Below, in pieces: positions 11,387 through 21,691 of a stretch of DNA of 64,000 nucleotides; the stretch's first letter is position 1, and each line of letters starts with the position of its first letter. Origin of the DNA: Hemicordylus capensis (lineage: Eukaryota > Chordata > Lepidosauria > Squamata > Cordylidae). Under the pieces are notes generated by a model. That model made no database searches, had not been told where the DNA came from, and was given only the letters and a program-made list of their open reading frames with translations. Location: the NCBI RefSeq assembly GCF_027244095.1, contig NC_069660.1, positions 288,508,863 to 288,572,862 of the forward strand. The letters run 5' to 3'. A program made the translations under genes and the position numbers.

Positions 11387-12429
11387 CGAGAGTTGTTGAA
11401 CAAACATCTCAATTGGGAAATCTCTTGATTGCTTGCTGAGAAGCTGAATTACAAAGCAGAATTATTAATTCTTTAACTCAAAGTCAGTGATGTAGTTTTT
11501 CTGGAAAAAATTGAATTGGAAATCAAGAAAAATTGCATGTTCTAAACCAATTAGTGCACTCAAGGGGCAGGACATTAGATATCTATGTATTTCCCAAGAA
11601 TAAGTCTTCCACTTGAGTTCTGTCCACACACATTCAGTCAATGTGTGCAGAGGGAACAGGATTGCACCTGCTGCTCTATCCCAGTCTATGCCTTCAGCGA
11701 GAGGTTAGAATGGGCTGTATGTGCATATGTGCACCTACAGAGGTCAGGGTGAGTAGGGAAGCAACCGTGATCCTCCTCCCTCTTTATGCATTGATTGAAA
11801 GATGGAATATGAGAAGGCGGCTCTAGCAGTATTATACTGGTGCAATAGCACCAGTATAGCTAAGCTGGAGAGTATTTTCAACATTCTACCATTATAAGCC
11901 CTGAACATTCTATTGCTTATAAAATCAAAACCATTTGTCTGATCTACCTGGCCATCAGCACACATTCACTAGGTGACAAGAGACAACTCCCCTACTTTTT
12001 AAAAACCATTCCCTTTTGAGACAGTGAACAAGCTGAGTTGGCTTACAGAATGTAACTGTGGCTGAACTGGTAGAAATAACTACCATGTATTTATTTGCCA
12101 GTTATACATCATTGATGTATTGCCATGTTGGAAATATTTCTACTTGCAAAATGCATCAGGCACACTGCAAGGCCAAAACTGGAAAACTCACGCAGATTGG
12201 CTTGAACTTTAATGAGGAATGTCTGATGGATGTCTGTCAGTGCATCTGCAAACCAGTATTTTTAGTGATGTGTTTGTGCATCTTTCCTTGTGCTGGTGTG
12301 CATATCTGATGTTGATTAACAGTTTGTACTCTCTAATTGGTGCCCAGCTCTCATCTTTTTTAAATCTCCAGTCCATGCAAATATGATACATTGATATGAA
12401 TGTATAGTAAATATATTGATTCAGTGTTA

Positions 12430-12645
12430 GAGCTGGTGTGGTGCAATGCTGAGAGGATTTCCTGCGTTCAAATCTTGTCTCTGCCATGAACTCACTAGGT
12501 AGCCTTAGCCCTAAACTTCTCCCTCTGTCCTTCAGCTACAATAGGGTATAAGAATACTTACCTTACAGGGTTGTTGTAAGGATTCCAACAATATTATACA
12601 TATAAAATGCTATATAAATGCTAAGTATTTATAACTGAGATACTT
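12430..12645 (+). repeat. tRNA-derived SINE, diverged
   Basis: Begins AGAGCTGGTGTGGTGCAATG, has a B-box-like GCGTTCAAATCTTG, and a MIR/Squam-like 3' part (CTTACCTTACAGGGTTGTTG, then ATGCTATATAAATGCTAAG). The family is uncertain. Confidence 0.65.
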
Positions 12646-12654
12646 ATTAGTAAT

Positions 12655-13260
12655 CACTGTAACTAGACTGCAATATTTGCAGAAGAAAGTGCAGAAAAGG
12701 GCAACCAAGATGGAGCCTGGAGCACCTTCCTTATGAGGCAAGGCTACAGCATCTGGGGTTTTTTAGTCTGGAAAAGAGGCAACTATGGGGAGACATGATA
12801 GAGGTGTTTAAAATAATGCATGGAGTAGAGAGAGTGGACAGATACATTTTTCTCCCTCTCATAACACTAGAACTAGGTGTCATCCCATTAAACTGAAGGC
12901 CAGGATATTTAGGACCAATAAAAGGAAGTACTTTTTCACACAGAGTATGATTTATCTCTGGAATTCTCTGCAGAGATATGGTGATGGCCTTAAAAGGATG
13001 GCTTTAAAAGGGGCTTAGATAAATTCATGGAGGACAGGTTAAGACCCAAACATTTTGCTAGTGACTAGTTCAGGGTTTCTCAACGTGTGGGTCCCCAGAT
13101 GTAATTGGACTTCAACTCCCATAATTCCCAATCAAAGGCCACTAGGGCTAGGCATTATGGGAGTTGAAGTCCAGTAACATCTGGGGACCCACACGTTGAG
13201 AAACCCTGGACTAGTTGGTCCAGTTGAATATCACAATGCCTAGTTTATTGGCAACCAGGA
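12655..13260 (+). repeat. CR1 LINE 3' ORF2 fragment, interrupted by a hAT MITE
   Basis: The plus strand matches the CR1 ORF2 C-terminus (AGGGCAACCAAGATGG, CCTTATGAGGCAAGGCTACA, GGAGACATGATAGAGGTGT, AAATTCATGGAGGACAGGTT). The CR1 3' region is split by the MITE at 13071-13208, so the MITE is younger. Confidence 0.85.
13071..13208. mobile_element. hAT MITE nested in CR1
   Basis: Terminal inverted repeats CAGGGTTTCTCAACGTGTGG and complement extend through most of the 138-bp element. Both flanks carry identical 8-bp GACTAGTT duplications (13063-13070 and 13209-13216). No coding capacity. Confidence 0.93.
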
Positions 13261-13740
13261 GCGCTCCACAGGCTTGTGTGCTCTTCCAGCCCTCCCCCCA
13301 CTTCCTTGGTTAGCATTAACTAATGTTCAGTGATGTAGGAATTCTGAATAATCTGAATTATAGTTGCCTTGTCATCCAGAGACTGAATTGAGAATTTTAT
13401 TTGAAGCACTGAACTGGGAAGGGAAGGGAAAGCACTTGGTCAGCCCAAGGAAGAGGAGCATTCAAGCCTGTGGAGTGCTCCTGGTGGTAACATTAAGGGC
13501 GCAGTTGAGCAGCCTGGTGTCTGAACTTGACCATTGTGAGACCTTAGGCCAGTTGTTGTTCTGCCTGGCACCCAATGACCTCAGTAATATTTGAATAGAG
13601 CCTTTGTTCTTTCAGTTGATTCCGCTTACATTTAACAAAGAAAAACTATGTGGGTGCAGTTATGAGATCATAAAGTAGCTGCAAGTATAAATATGCAATG
13701 TGTAAATTCTGAGAACAATAAACTAGCAAAAAATTATAGT

Positions 13741-13982
13741 GTCCCACCACTGAGCTCATCTGGTGGTGTGGATATTGTGTTGAACTGGAGCAGAGCAAAC
13801 CTGGGTTCATATCCCTGTTTAGCCATGAAGTTCATTGGATGGTCTTGGGGTAGCGTAGTCACTGTGTCTCAAACAAATCTGCTTGACAGTTTGTGAGGAT
13901 AACATTTGGGGTGGGGAGGAAAAATCCATGTTGGTTCTGAGCTCTTTGGAGGAAAAGTGGGTTAATAATGTAGTAATATATA
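13741..13982 (+). repeat. tRNA-derived SINE, strongly diverged
   Basis: Aligns by eye with the SINE at 51275-51508: GGTGGTGTGGATATTGTG head, GGTTCATATCCCTGTTTAGC B-box region, CTTTGGAGGAAAAGTGGG near the 3' end. An old copy. Confidence 0.6.
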
Positions 13983-14689
13983 ATCTTTAGCATGTAGGAG
14001 AACAGGGTGGTTTGTTGGTTGGCTTCTTACAAATTGTCTTTTTGAAATAACTTTATTAATCCATGCATTTATGTACTGCTCATGGCTGGCTGAGGGTTTT
14101 GATTCTTGTGACTTTATACCAAGATATTTTTCTGGATCTCTAATCATCGGTTAGGGATGACATGCTCAGCATGGCTTTAAAATTCTACAGCCATGCATAG
14201 GTTCAGTTTCCCTGTCTTCCATAAAATGTAGTTGTTTCTGTGCATTTCAAGATGCGTTCTGTTATCAAGAAACTGGAAAACACAACATTTTTAAAATGTA
14301 TTCCATTTATTTGCTTAAGTTGGATTTTCAAGGGTCCTTTTCCAATATTATTTTCCCTGTGGGTTTGTACCTGGGGGAAATTCCTTGTTCCTCTCTGAGC
14401 AATATGTAAATAACCTATCTGGGATATTGTATGTTCATTTAGAGGAAAGGAACTAAACCCTCTTTAAAGTCTTAAAGTAATTAACTCAATATTCAGTAGA
14501 TAAATGATTTTGGTTGTGCATTTCTTCCTTGAATCACTCAGAGGATATTTTCCTTTGCTTTTATTTTGGATACTGTTGTGGACTACTCAATGGAGCATTT
14601 CCAGTTGACTAACTGAAAATTAGTGGTAGGCCCACATAATAAATATCAAAAATAAAGGGAAAAATCTGTCCATATAAATCTTACACTCT

Positions 14690-14905
14690 ATTCTTCACCT
14701 GAGGCTCTGCTATGGGTGCCTTTACTCTCAAAGGTGAGGAGGGCATGCACTCGGAACATGGCCTTTTTGGTAGTGGCCCCAACACTTTGGGCCTCCCTGC
14801 CACTGAAGACTTCCTTGGTCCCTACCTTTTAAAGATGCTGCTCTTACTGTTCTGCAGCTTATTGTAAGCCACTTTGGGCTAAACCTTGTAGGAAAGATTG
14901 AATAT
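14690..14905 (+). repeat. L2 LINE 3' end fragment
   Basis: CATGGCCTTTTTGGTAGTGG, TGGGCCTCCCTGCC and TATTGTAAGCCACTTTGGGC are typical of L2 ORF2 C-terminus and 3' UTR. Diverged. Confidence 0.6.
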
Positions 14906-15966
14906 GGTCACTTAAATTGCAGATGGTCACTGAAGATAATAGAATCAGCAAAATAATTGTATTTAGATAAATATATAACCTAATACCAAGGAAATAATCT
15001 AGTGCAAACTGAGTAATAGGGCTCTGAATACTGATTTAAAGGTGTAGCACAATTATAAGAAAAATTACTTCGGATAGTATACTGCGTGTTTTGCAGTACA
15101 AACCTGAAATTTAATTTCTTAATGACAGCTACAACACTTTGTCCAGCACTTGTTAAAACACTGGATTGTCCTTGAGGGTGCACATAAGCAAGAGTGCATG
15201 CATGCACATACACCCAGAGACACACTTCTTTGACTTCTCTTTGTCCTCCTTCTCACAACACAAAGAAAGGATTCTTGGTTCATTTTAATGGATTATGGCA
15301 ATCCACATATACACTCATTTAAAAAAACAATAACTCATAGGTGTCTGGTTTTGTCTTGCTTCTAGATTTCTGTGGAATCTAATTTTGTTTTATAGTAAAG
15401 TCAGTGGACTTCAACAAGTAGTTGTTGAAGTAATTGTAATCTCAGTGAAGTACACTATTTTTTCGTTTACTTCCGCCACAAAGATAGCTTTTTCTGGAAT
15501 CCAGACTTTAAAGCAAACTGTAAGATAGAAATCCATCTGATACATATCTTCACAAATCTAAGCAGCATTGAGTTTTCTGTAATTCTTACTATTTTGATTT
15601 ATATTCTGTTTTTATTACTTCATAAATATAGAGGAAACTACACTTAAAAAATATTTTTGGTCAAGTAATGTGGCTATTAATCAGGCTGGTAACTACAAAT
15701 ACAGAAGTATATTTACTGTTACAAGTCCTATCTAGCTCTTAAATGCATTTTATTTTGATGAAAATGTTTCCTTTTTATAATCCAAGCTCAGCCACAGAGT
15801 GGCCAACCATTACCTAATGCTTTTTAAAATTTATATTGAGAGCTGTAATGAAATGGAAAATGCATGAAGCTAACTGGAGGAAAATAACTAGACGACCTCT
15901 CAAGATGCAGAATGTTGTAGTCCCACATTTTATGGATTTAGTACACTTCCCATAATTTATATACAG

Positions 15967-16491
15967 TAGGGATGTGCACAAAGCATTTCGTGCACATCTG
16001 GGGCAGTGGAGAGCTGGCACTTTAAAAGGAGAAAGGTCTTACCAATACCTGTCCCTCCGTTGCACCTCCAGAGCGGCTCTGTTTGTATTAAGCACCTGAA
16101 CTCTCTCTTTGCCCAGCTGCATTTGCTTAGGAAGAGGAAGCTTCCAGTTCCCCGCAGGAAATGGCATCTGAGCATGTGCGGATGCCATTTGAGTGGTCCT
16201 TGTTGCTGAGCATTCAATATGGCAAGTGCACATGCTCAAACACCATTTCCTGCTGGGAACATGGAACTTCCTGTTCCTAAGCAAATGCAGCAGGTCAAAG
16301 AGAGAGCCCTGCCACTTAATACAAGCAGCGCCACCTTGGGGTGGCGGAGGTGCAACGGAGGGGCAGGTAAGACCTGCCTTGTTCCTTTTAAAGTGCCTGC
16401 TCGCCCTTAGCCAAAATGATTTGGCTGGGGCAGCTCGAAGCGTTTCAGCACCTGGAAATAGAGGTGCCGAAACACTTCAAACACATCCCTA
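15967..16491. mobile_element. Large palindromic hAT MITE
   Basis: Ends TAGGGATGTGCAC and ACACATCCCTA, with long imperfect inverted arms. Perfect 8-bp duplications ATATACAG lie at 15959-15966 and 16492-16499. The internal halves mirror each other (for example TTTGCTTAGGAAGAGGAAG near 16127 against CTTCCTGTTCCTAAGCAAA near 16267). It lies about 360 bp upstream of FZD6 exon 3. It shares termini with the element at 58266-59155. Confidence 0.92.
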
Positions 16492-16853
16492 ATATACAGT
16501 ACTACTTTCAGACACTGTTCCCTCCCTGTCCCCTGAAAAACCAAATCAGATGTTCTAGGAATCCATTATCACCTTGAAGCCTATTATCCCCTATAGGGTA
16601 TTAGCAGCAGTAAGAGAAAGGGGATAAGCTGCCGCAAGGCAACTGGAAGGAGTGGGAAGAAAGTAATGGTTCAGAGCTTTCCCTCCTTCAAACACCCATC
16701 CTCCTTTCAGAGGCTGCTGATCAGTCCTCTATGACTGTTTGTAACCAGCTGGGATGTTTTCTGGATTTAAATTGATTGGTCAGCTTTACTTTGCTCTGAG
16801 GCATTTTCCTTATAAAATTGCTTATCAAAATATTTGTGTTTTCCTCTCTGAAG

Positions 16854-17050
16854 CCATTTCTTCCTCTTCTGAATATCCATTGCTCACCAGATGTCTGCAC
16901 ATTTCTGTGCAAAGCATTTGTTCCTGCCTGCATGGAACAAACTCGTGTGATTCACCCATGTCGAAGTCTTTGCAAAAGAGTGCACTCGGACTGTAAACAA
17001 CTGATAAACACTTTTGGAATTGTGTGGCCTGAAGAGCTTGAATGTGACAG
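16854..17050 (+). CDS. FZD6: FZD6 exon 3: Wnt-binding domain, residues 61-126
   Basis: Acceptor CTCTGAAG|CC and donor GACAG|GTATGA; phase 0 in, phase 2 out. The exon encodes the core of the cysteine-rich domain with C70, C79, C86, C96, C100, C107 and C124 in Frizzled spacing, and ends in the [13 protein letters not shown] block typical of FZD3/FZD6. Residue 75 is an additional cysteine ([10 protein letters not shown]) where the human protein, from memory, has glutamate; the codon is TGC. All other landmarks are conserved, so I treat the exon as functional. Confidence 0.97.
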
Positions 17051-17129
17051 GTATGATGTGTTTTAATTCAGTCACTTCTGATTTCCGTTGGATCAGTATT
17101 CTGGTCTGAATAATGACCAAGACGGGGGT

Positions 17130-17938
17130 TGATCCACCATTGAGAGGTAGGGTTCAAAGAACAGCTCGTTGAAAGTGTCAACTCAACGTGTAGCAGCTGT
17201 GAAAAAGGTCAATTCCATGCTAGGGATCATTAAGAAGGGAACTGAAAATAAAATGGCTAATATTCTAATGCCCTTATACAAAACTATGGTGCGGCCACAC
17301 CTGGAGTACTGCGTACAATTCTGGTCACCCTATCTAAAAAATGACATTGTAGAACTAGAGAAGGTGCAGAAGAGAGCAACCAAGATGATCTGGGGCCTAG
17401 AGCACCTTTCTTATGAGGCAAGGCTACAACACCTGGGGATATGTAGTTTAGAAAAAAGACGACTGAAGGGAAACATGATAGAGGTCTATAAAATCATGCA
17501 TGGTGTGGAGGAAGTGGATAGAGAGCAATTATTCTCCTTTTCACATAACACTAGAACCAGGGGTCATCCCATGAAATTGATAGCCAGGAAATTTAGGACC
17601 AGCAAACAGAAGTACTTTTTCACACAACGCATAATCAACTTGTGGGTTTCTTTGCTACAAGATGTGGTGATAGCCAACAACCTGGATGGCTTTAAGAGGG
17701 GTTTGGATAACTTCATGGAGGAGAGGTCTATCATCGGCTACTAGTTGGAGGGCTATATGCCACCTCCAGGCTAAAAAGTCAGTTGCAGGGAGTAACAGTA
17801 GGAGAGAGGGCATGCCCTCAACTCCTGCCTGTGGTTTCCAGCGGTGGCATCTGGTGGCCACTGTGTGAAACAGGATGCTGGACTAGATGGGCCTTGGGCC
17901 TGATCCAGCAGGGCTATTCTTATGTTCTAATCCATGCT
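17130..17938 (+). repeat. CR1 LINE 3' ORF2 and terminus
   Basis: A single open frame of 191 codons (17169-17744) encodes the CR1 ORF2 C-terminal region: VNSMLGIIKKG, MVRPHLEYCVQFWSP, VQKRATKMIWGLEHLSYEAR and LDGFKRGLDNFMEE. The non-coding 3' end follows, to GGGCCTGATCCAGCAGGGCT and TTCTTATGTTC. The open frame and good matches make it the youngest-looking CR1 here. It is 5' truncated and starts 80 bp after FZD6 exon 3. Confidence 0.92.
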
Positions 17939-18473
17939 GCCAATCAAAAGAGCCACCAAAGCCCTCCTTGAGCATGACATCGCATGCAAAGGGGCCTGAC
18001 GCAATCTCTGGAGGGCCTGCCCTAGTCCTCTGGATAGCATTTGTTTCCCTTCTTCTCCTTCACTAGAGGAAGGTGAAAGGAAATAAATGGAGCCAGCCAG
18101 CAAATGTTGGCTGGAAATAAGCTCTGGAGACCTAGCATGGGCTCTCTGGAGCCCAGACCACACCCATGTGCACGTAACATCACGTGTAAAAGGGAATGGC
18201 CCAGGCTTCTGAGAGCCCATGCGAGCTCTCCAGGGCTCATTTCCAGCTAGCTTTGCTGTGACACCACACCTGGTATCTTTCTTTGTGATCTGGTTATTGA
18301 GTATGGAGAGTGAAGCTTCCTGTAATAATGTGACAAAAAACAACCATAATTTTCAAAAATCCAGAAGGTACAAGTGGTGTATAGCACTATTGTGCAAAAG
18401 TGCAGTAAAAAGTACACAGGGTGGGAAAACTGTGCATATCCTTATGGAAAGAAGTGACAAAGAATGGATACTG

Positions 18474-19239
18474 TATTTTACGGAGTATAAGACGGACTTT
18501 TTTCCTCAAAAAATATCCGCCCAAATTCAGGTGCGTCTTATACTCTGATTCAAAATGGCGGCCGTCGCTGTGCGCGCCCGCACACGCCGCGGTGGCCCTT
18601 CTTCGAGGCGTCCGCTCCCGCAGTGGGGAGCGTCGCCGTGGATGGCCCTTCGCCTGGGGGGGACACGTGGTGGTCCTGGGCATGCTTGGTGGTCCTTCTG
18701 AGGATGCGGTGGAGTTTAGGGCTTGTCGGGAAAGAGAGGGGGGAGGAGGAGGAGGAAGAGGAGGAGGAAGGGCAAGCAGGGAGGATTCGCCTCCCACCTC
18801 CCTTCCTCTCTCGCCGGGGCCTGCTGGGAGCAGCCTAGTCAGCCAGCCCGCCGCCCTCCTCCCCGGGCTCCCTCCGGTTGCCACCCCAATGCTGCTGCAG
18901 TGAGGGAGGTTGCTGTGCCGCTGCCCTCTGAGGGGACGCGGGGCCCGACCCAGAGACGAGCCCGCGCAGGCGAGCGCCAGCCTGCAGGAGCCGCTGGAGG
19001 CACAAGAGGAGGTGGAGAAGGAGGTCCCGGGTGGGCCCGCCAGTGGCCGTGATGAGCAACAACCAGCAGCTGCCGCCGCGGGTCACCAACGTGGGCTCGC
19101 TGCTGCTCACCCCGCAAGAGAACGAAAGCCTCTTCAGCTTCCTCAGCAAGAAACGTGTGACAAGCTCGAAAACTCTGAAAAACTGGATTAAAATTAAGGT
19201 GCGTCTTATAGTCCGTAGCGTCTTATAGTCCGTAAAATA
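18474..19239 (+). mobile_element. TIR DNA element carrying a captured WASL first exon
   Basis: The termini are TATTTTACGGAGTATAAGACG-like on the left and its inverted counterpart on the right (GTCTTATAGTCCGTAAAATA, partly doubled). A second inner copy GTGCGTCTTATACTCTG lies at 18531-18547. Between the termini is about 600 bp of CpG-rich DNA unlike the surroundings. At 19052-19159 it encodes the N-terminus of N-WASP, preceded by GC-rich sequence like a 5' UTR. No transposase is present, so the element is non-autonomous. I could not find a clear target-site duplication, so the superfamily is not assigned. Confidence 0.8.
19052..19159 (+). pseudogene. WASL: Captured WASL (N-WASP) exon 1 fragment
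   Basis: Translation starting at the ATG at 19052 gives MSNNQQLPP, then RVTNVGSLLLTPQENESLF, then SFLSKKRV. From memory, human N-WASP begins MSSVQQQPPPP, continues with the same 19-residue block, then TFLGKKCV. Similarity stops after about 36 codons, near where exon 1 of the WAS/WASL family ends; the following residues (TSSKTLKNW) belong to the transposon end. WASL normally binds actin regulators through its WH1 domain. This fragment holds only the start of WH1 and cannot make that domain. Whether it is transcribed is unknown. Confidence 0.88.
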
Positions 19240-19296
19240 TGGTAGGTGCTGTGAGAAGGGCAAAGCTGCTCAGTGAGAATTCTTGTGTTTGTCAGG

Positions 19297-20672
19297 AACA
19301 TAAGAACAGTCCTGCTGGATCAGGCCCAAGCCTATCTAGTCCAGCATCCTGTTTCACACCGTGGCCCCTGAGAAGCCCACAGGCAAGAGGTGAGGGCATG
19401 CCCTCTCTCCTGCTGTTGCTCCCCTGCAACTGGTATTTAGAGGCATCTTTCCTCTTATGCTGGAGGTGGCCTATAGACCTCAGACCTCCATAAACTTTTC
19501 TAAGATCTTTTTAAAGTATCCAGGCTGGTGACTATCACCACATCTTGTGGCAAACAATTCCATAGATTAATTATGCATTGTGCAAAGAAGCATTGTACTT
19601 CCTCTTATCAGTTCTAAATTTCTTGGCCCCATATGGAAGATGCTCCAGGCCACTGATCATCTTGGTTGTACTCTTCTGTACCTTTTCCAGTTCTACAATG
19701 TCCTTTGGTAACCAGAACTGTATGCAGTACAGGAGAACCCTGTTATTGAGAGTGTTCCATTCCACCGGTGGTGTGGGGGAGGGCTCAGATAGTGAATCGG
19801 CAGATGATAGAGCTTTAAGGCTATGGGAATCAGGGTGGTGGTGGGTAGGTTCCCAGACTGCCCAAAATTGCTGAAAATCAGTTCCCCCCCGAAAGTGCTC
19901 TACCATGCTCCAGAGTCTCCCATAGTGCCGAAAATCAGTCAAAAATTGTGGTCCCCCCTTTTTTTAAAAGTAAATGAGCCATAAAATGGTTCCTGAACAC
20001 AAAATAGTGGCTGGAAAGGATCTCCAACGCAATTTCTGGCTACCCCTGACCTGTGGGTATTCAGGTTTAACCCCTTTCCCCCGGTTTCCCCCTGGGTATA
20101 CCAAGGTCAGGTGCTAATTACCCGGCCACAGATATGCAAAACCACAAGTGCTGGACCCACGATTTATTTATTATTTCTCTATGTAAACCGTTTTGGAAAC
20201 TTTGGTTGAAAAGCAGTATATAAATGTTGTTGTTGTTAATGAGGTCCTCCTGTACTCCAAATGTGGCTGCACCATTAATTTGTATAAAGGCATTATAATA
20301 TCAGGATTTTTATTTTCAATCCCCTTCCTAATGATCCATAGCATGCAATTTGCCTTTTCCACAGTTGCCACACATTGAGTCGACACTTTCAACAAGCTGT
20401 CTACTATGACCCCAAGATTTGTCTCTTGGACAGTCACCGACAACTCAGATCCCGTCTGTATATGTGAAGTTGAGGTTTTTTGCCCCAATATGCATCACTT
20501 TACACTTGCTCACATTGAACTGTTTTTGCCATTTTGTTGCCCATCCTCCAGTTTGGAGAGATCCTTTTGGTGCTCCTCACAATCTGTTGTGGATTTCACT
20601 ACCCTAAATAGTACAGTGTCATTTGCATATTTGCCACTATGATGCTTACCCCAACTTCTAGATCATTCTCAC
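19297..20672 (-). repeat. CR1 LINE, minus orientation, split by another insertion
   Basis: Left part 19297-19736 is the CR1 3' end and ORF2 C-terminus as complement (CCTGCTGGATCAGGCCCAAG, TCTAGTCCAGCATCCTGTTT, ACCTTTTCCAGTTCTACAATG). The right part, about 20235-20672, continues upstream coding sequence (GAGTCGACACTTTCAACAAGC; TGCATCACTTTACACTTGC). The intervening DNA is a separate insertion ending in a LINE/SINE-like tail with (GTT)n near 20230. Confidence 0.85.
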
Positions 20673-20937
20673 TGGTCCAAGTACAGATACCATAGCTGAT
20701 GGTATAAAAAGCTGCCAGGGGTTTCTAGAGAATTCAATAGGGCTGCATTCCCCCACATCCATCTCCCAGCATAGGTTGTCCACCAAGGCAGTTTTCATCC
20801 AGAAACCAGGTCGGAAACTGGACTGGAAAGGATCTAAATAATCAGTCTCATACAGGACCACCTGTTGCTGAGACACAACCACACACTCCCAACACCTTGC
20901 CCCCAAAAGGAAGGCTGGAGATGGAAGGGTCATTATT
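20673..20937 (-). repeat. L2 LINE fragment
   Basis: The minus strand encodes YLDPFQSSFRPGFWMKTALV and neighbouring sequence, matching the L2 RT segment with FQSGFRPG-like consensus. It is diverged and directly abuts the Tigger-like element at 20940. Confidence 0.6.
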
Positions 20938-20939
20938 TA

Positions 20940-21612
20940 CAGGTCGAGAATCCTCTATCCGGACGGCTTGGGACCAGAGGTGTTCCGGATTTTGGATTTT
21001 TCCGGATTTCGGAATATTTTCATGAATGAGATATCTTGGGGATGAAAGGTTACTGGGTAGGTGTTTTTTTAAAGGTTTTATTTAATATACTATACTATAC
21101 CGCTCCTTCCCCTCTCTCAGACCGGCTTGAGAAGTGTGTGAGTGGCAGTGCGATCCCATCCACAAAACTGTCTTGGCTCTGCCCTGAAGGAGGGCTCTTT
21201 TTGGTTGCTGAAGCCAGTATTTCTCACTTTCTCTTCTCATCTATTCCTGTTTGTTTATTCTGCTAGATCTTTACTCATCTGTGTGCCCCTGTTATCTCCT
21301 AAACTCTTATGTATATATACGTTAAAAAAAAAACCACAAATCTTCTTTCGTCTTCCCCTGTTCCTCCTCCCCCCCTTTCATTACCTTCCCTCCTGCTGGG
21401 AGCGAAGCTTGAGAAGGCAGTAAACAAAAGGCAGATAGCAAAGCCTGAGGGGAAGAGATAAGGATCACCAATGAGCTGAGGAATCAAGGGCTGTATCGCT
21501 CCTGCAAACTGGAGAAGGTTGAAGCTACAAGCATTTTTTTCTCTCTCAGCATGGTATCCGGATTTTAGAGCTTTCCGGATTTCAGAAGTCTGGATAAAGG
21601 ATTCCCAACCTG
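20940..21612. mobile_element. Tigger-like (Tc1/mariner) MITE
   Basis: Terminal repeats begin CAGGTCGAGAATCCTCTATC and end GGATTCCCAACCTG, flanked by TA on both sides (20938-20939 and 21613-21614). Inner TTCCGGATTTTGGATTTTTC and TTCCGGATTTCAGAAG are inverted copies. This pattern is typical of pogo/Tigger-derived non-autonomous elements. The internal 450 bp encode no recognisable transposase. Confidence 0.85.
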
Positions 21613-21691
21613 TAGTAGATAATTGTTACTTATTATTTAGTACTGATGTTTTGCAAAACTTTTTTTTACTTTAAAAACCCATTTACAGATA

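Larger units (their letters stand above)
4039..16853 (+). other. FZD6: FZD6 intron 2 (12.8 kb)
   Basis: Phase-0 intron splitting the Wnt-binding domain, with a GTAAGT donor and a pyrimidine-rich CTGAAG acceptor. It is packed with LINE, SINE and hAT copies listed separately. Stretches 4810-5736, 5988-6200, 9601-10385, 10660-11030, 11390-12425 and 14910-15958 contain nothing I can classify. Confidence 0.9.

Noticed and set aside
18474-19239. A functional WASL gene or WASL retrocopy
   Set aside because: Only the first 36 or so codons are present, there is no downstream exon sequence or poly(A) tail, and the piece is bracketed by transposon ends.
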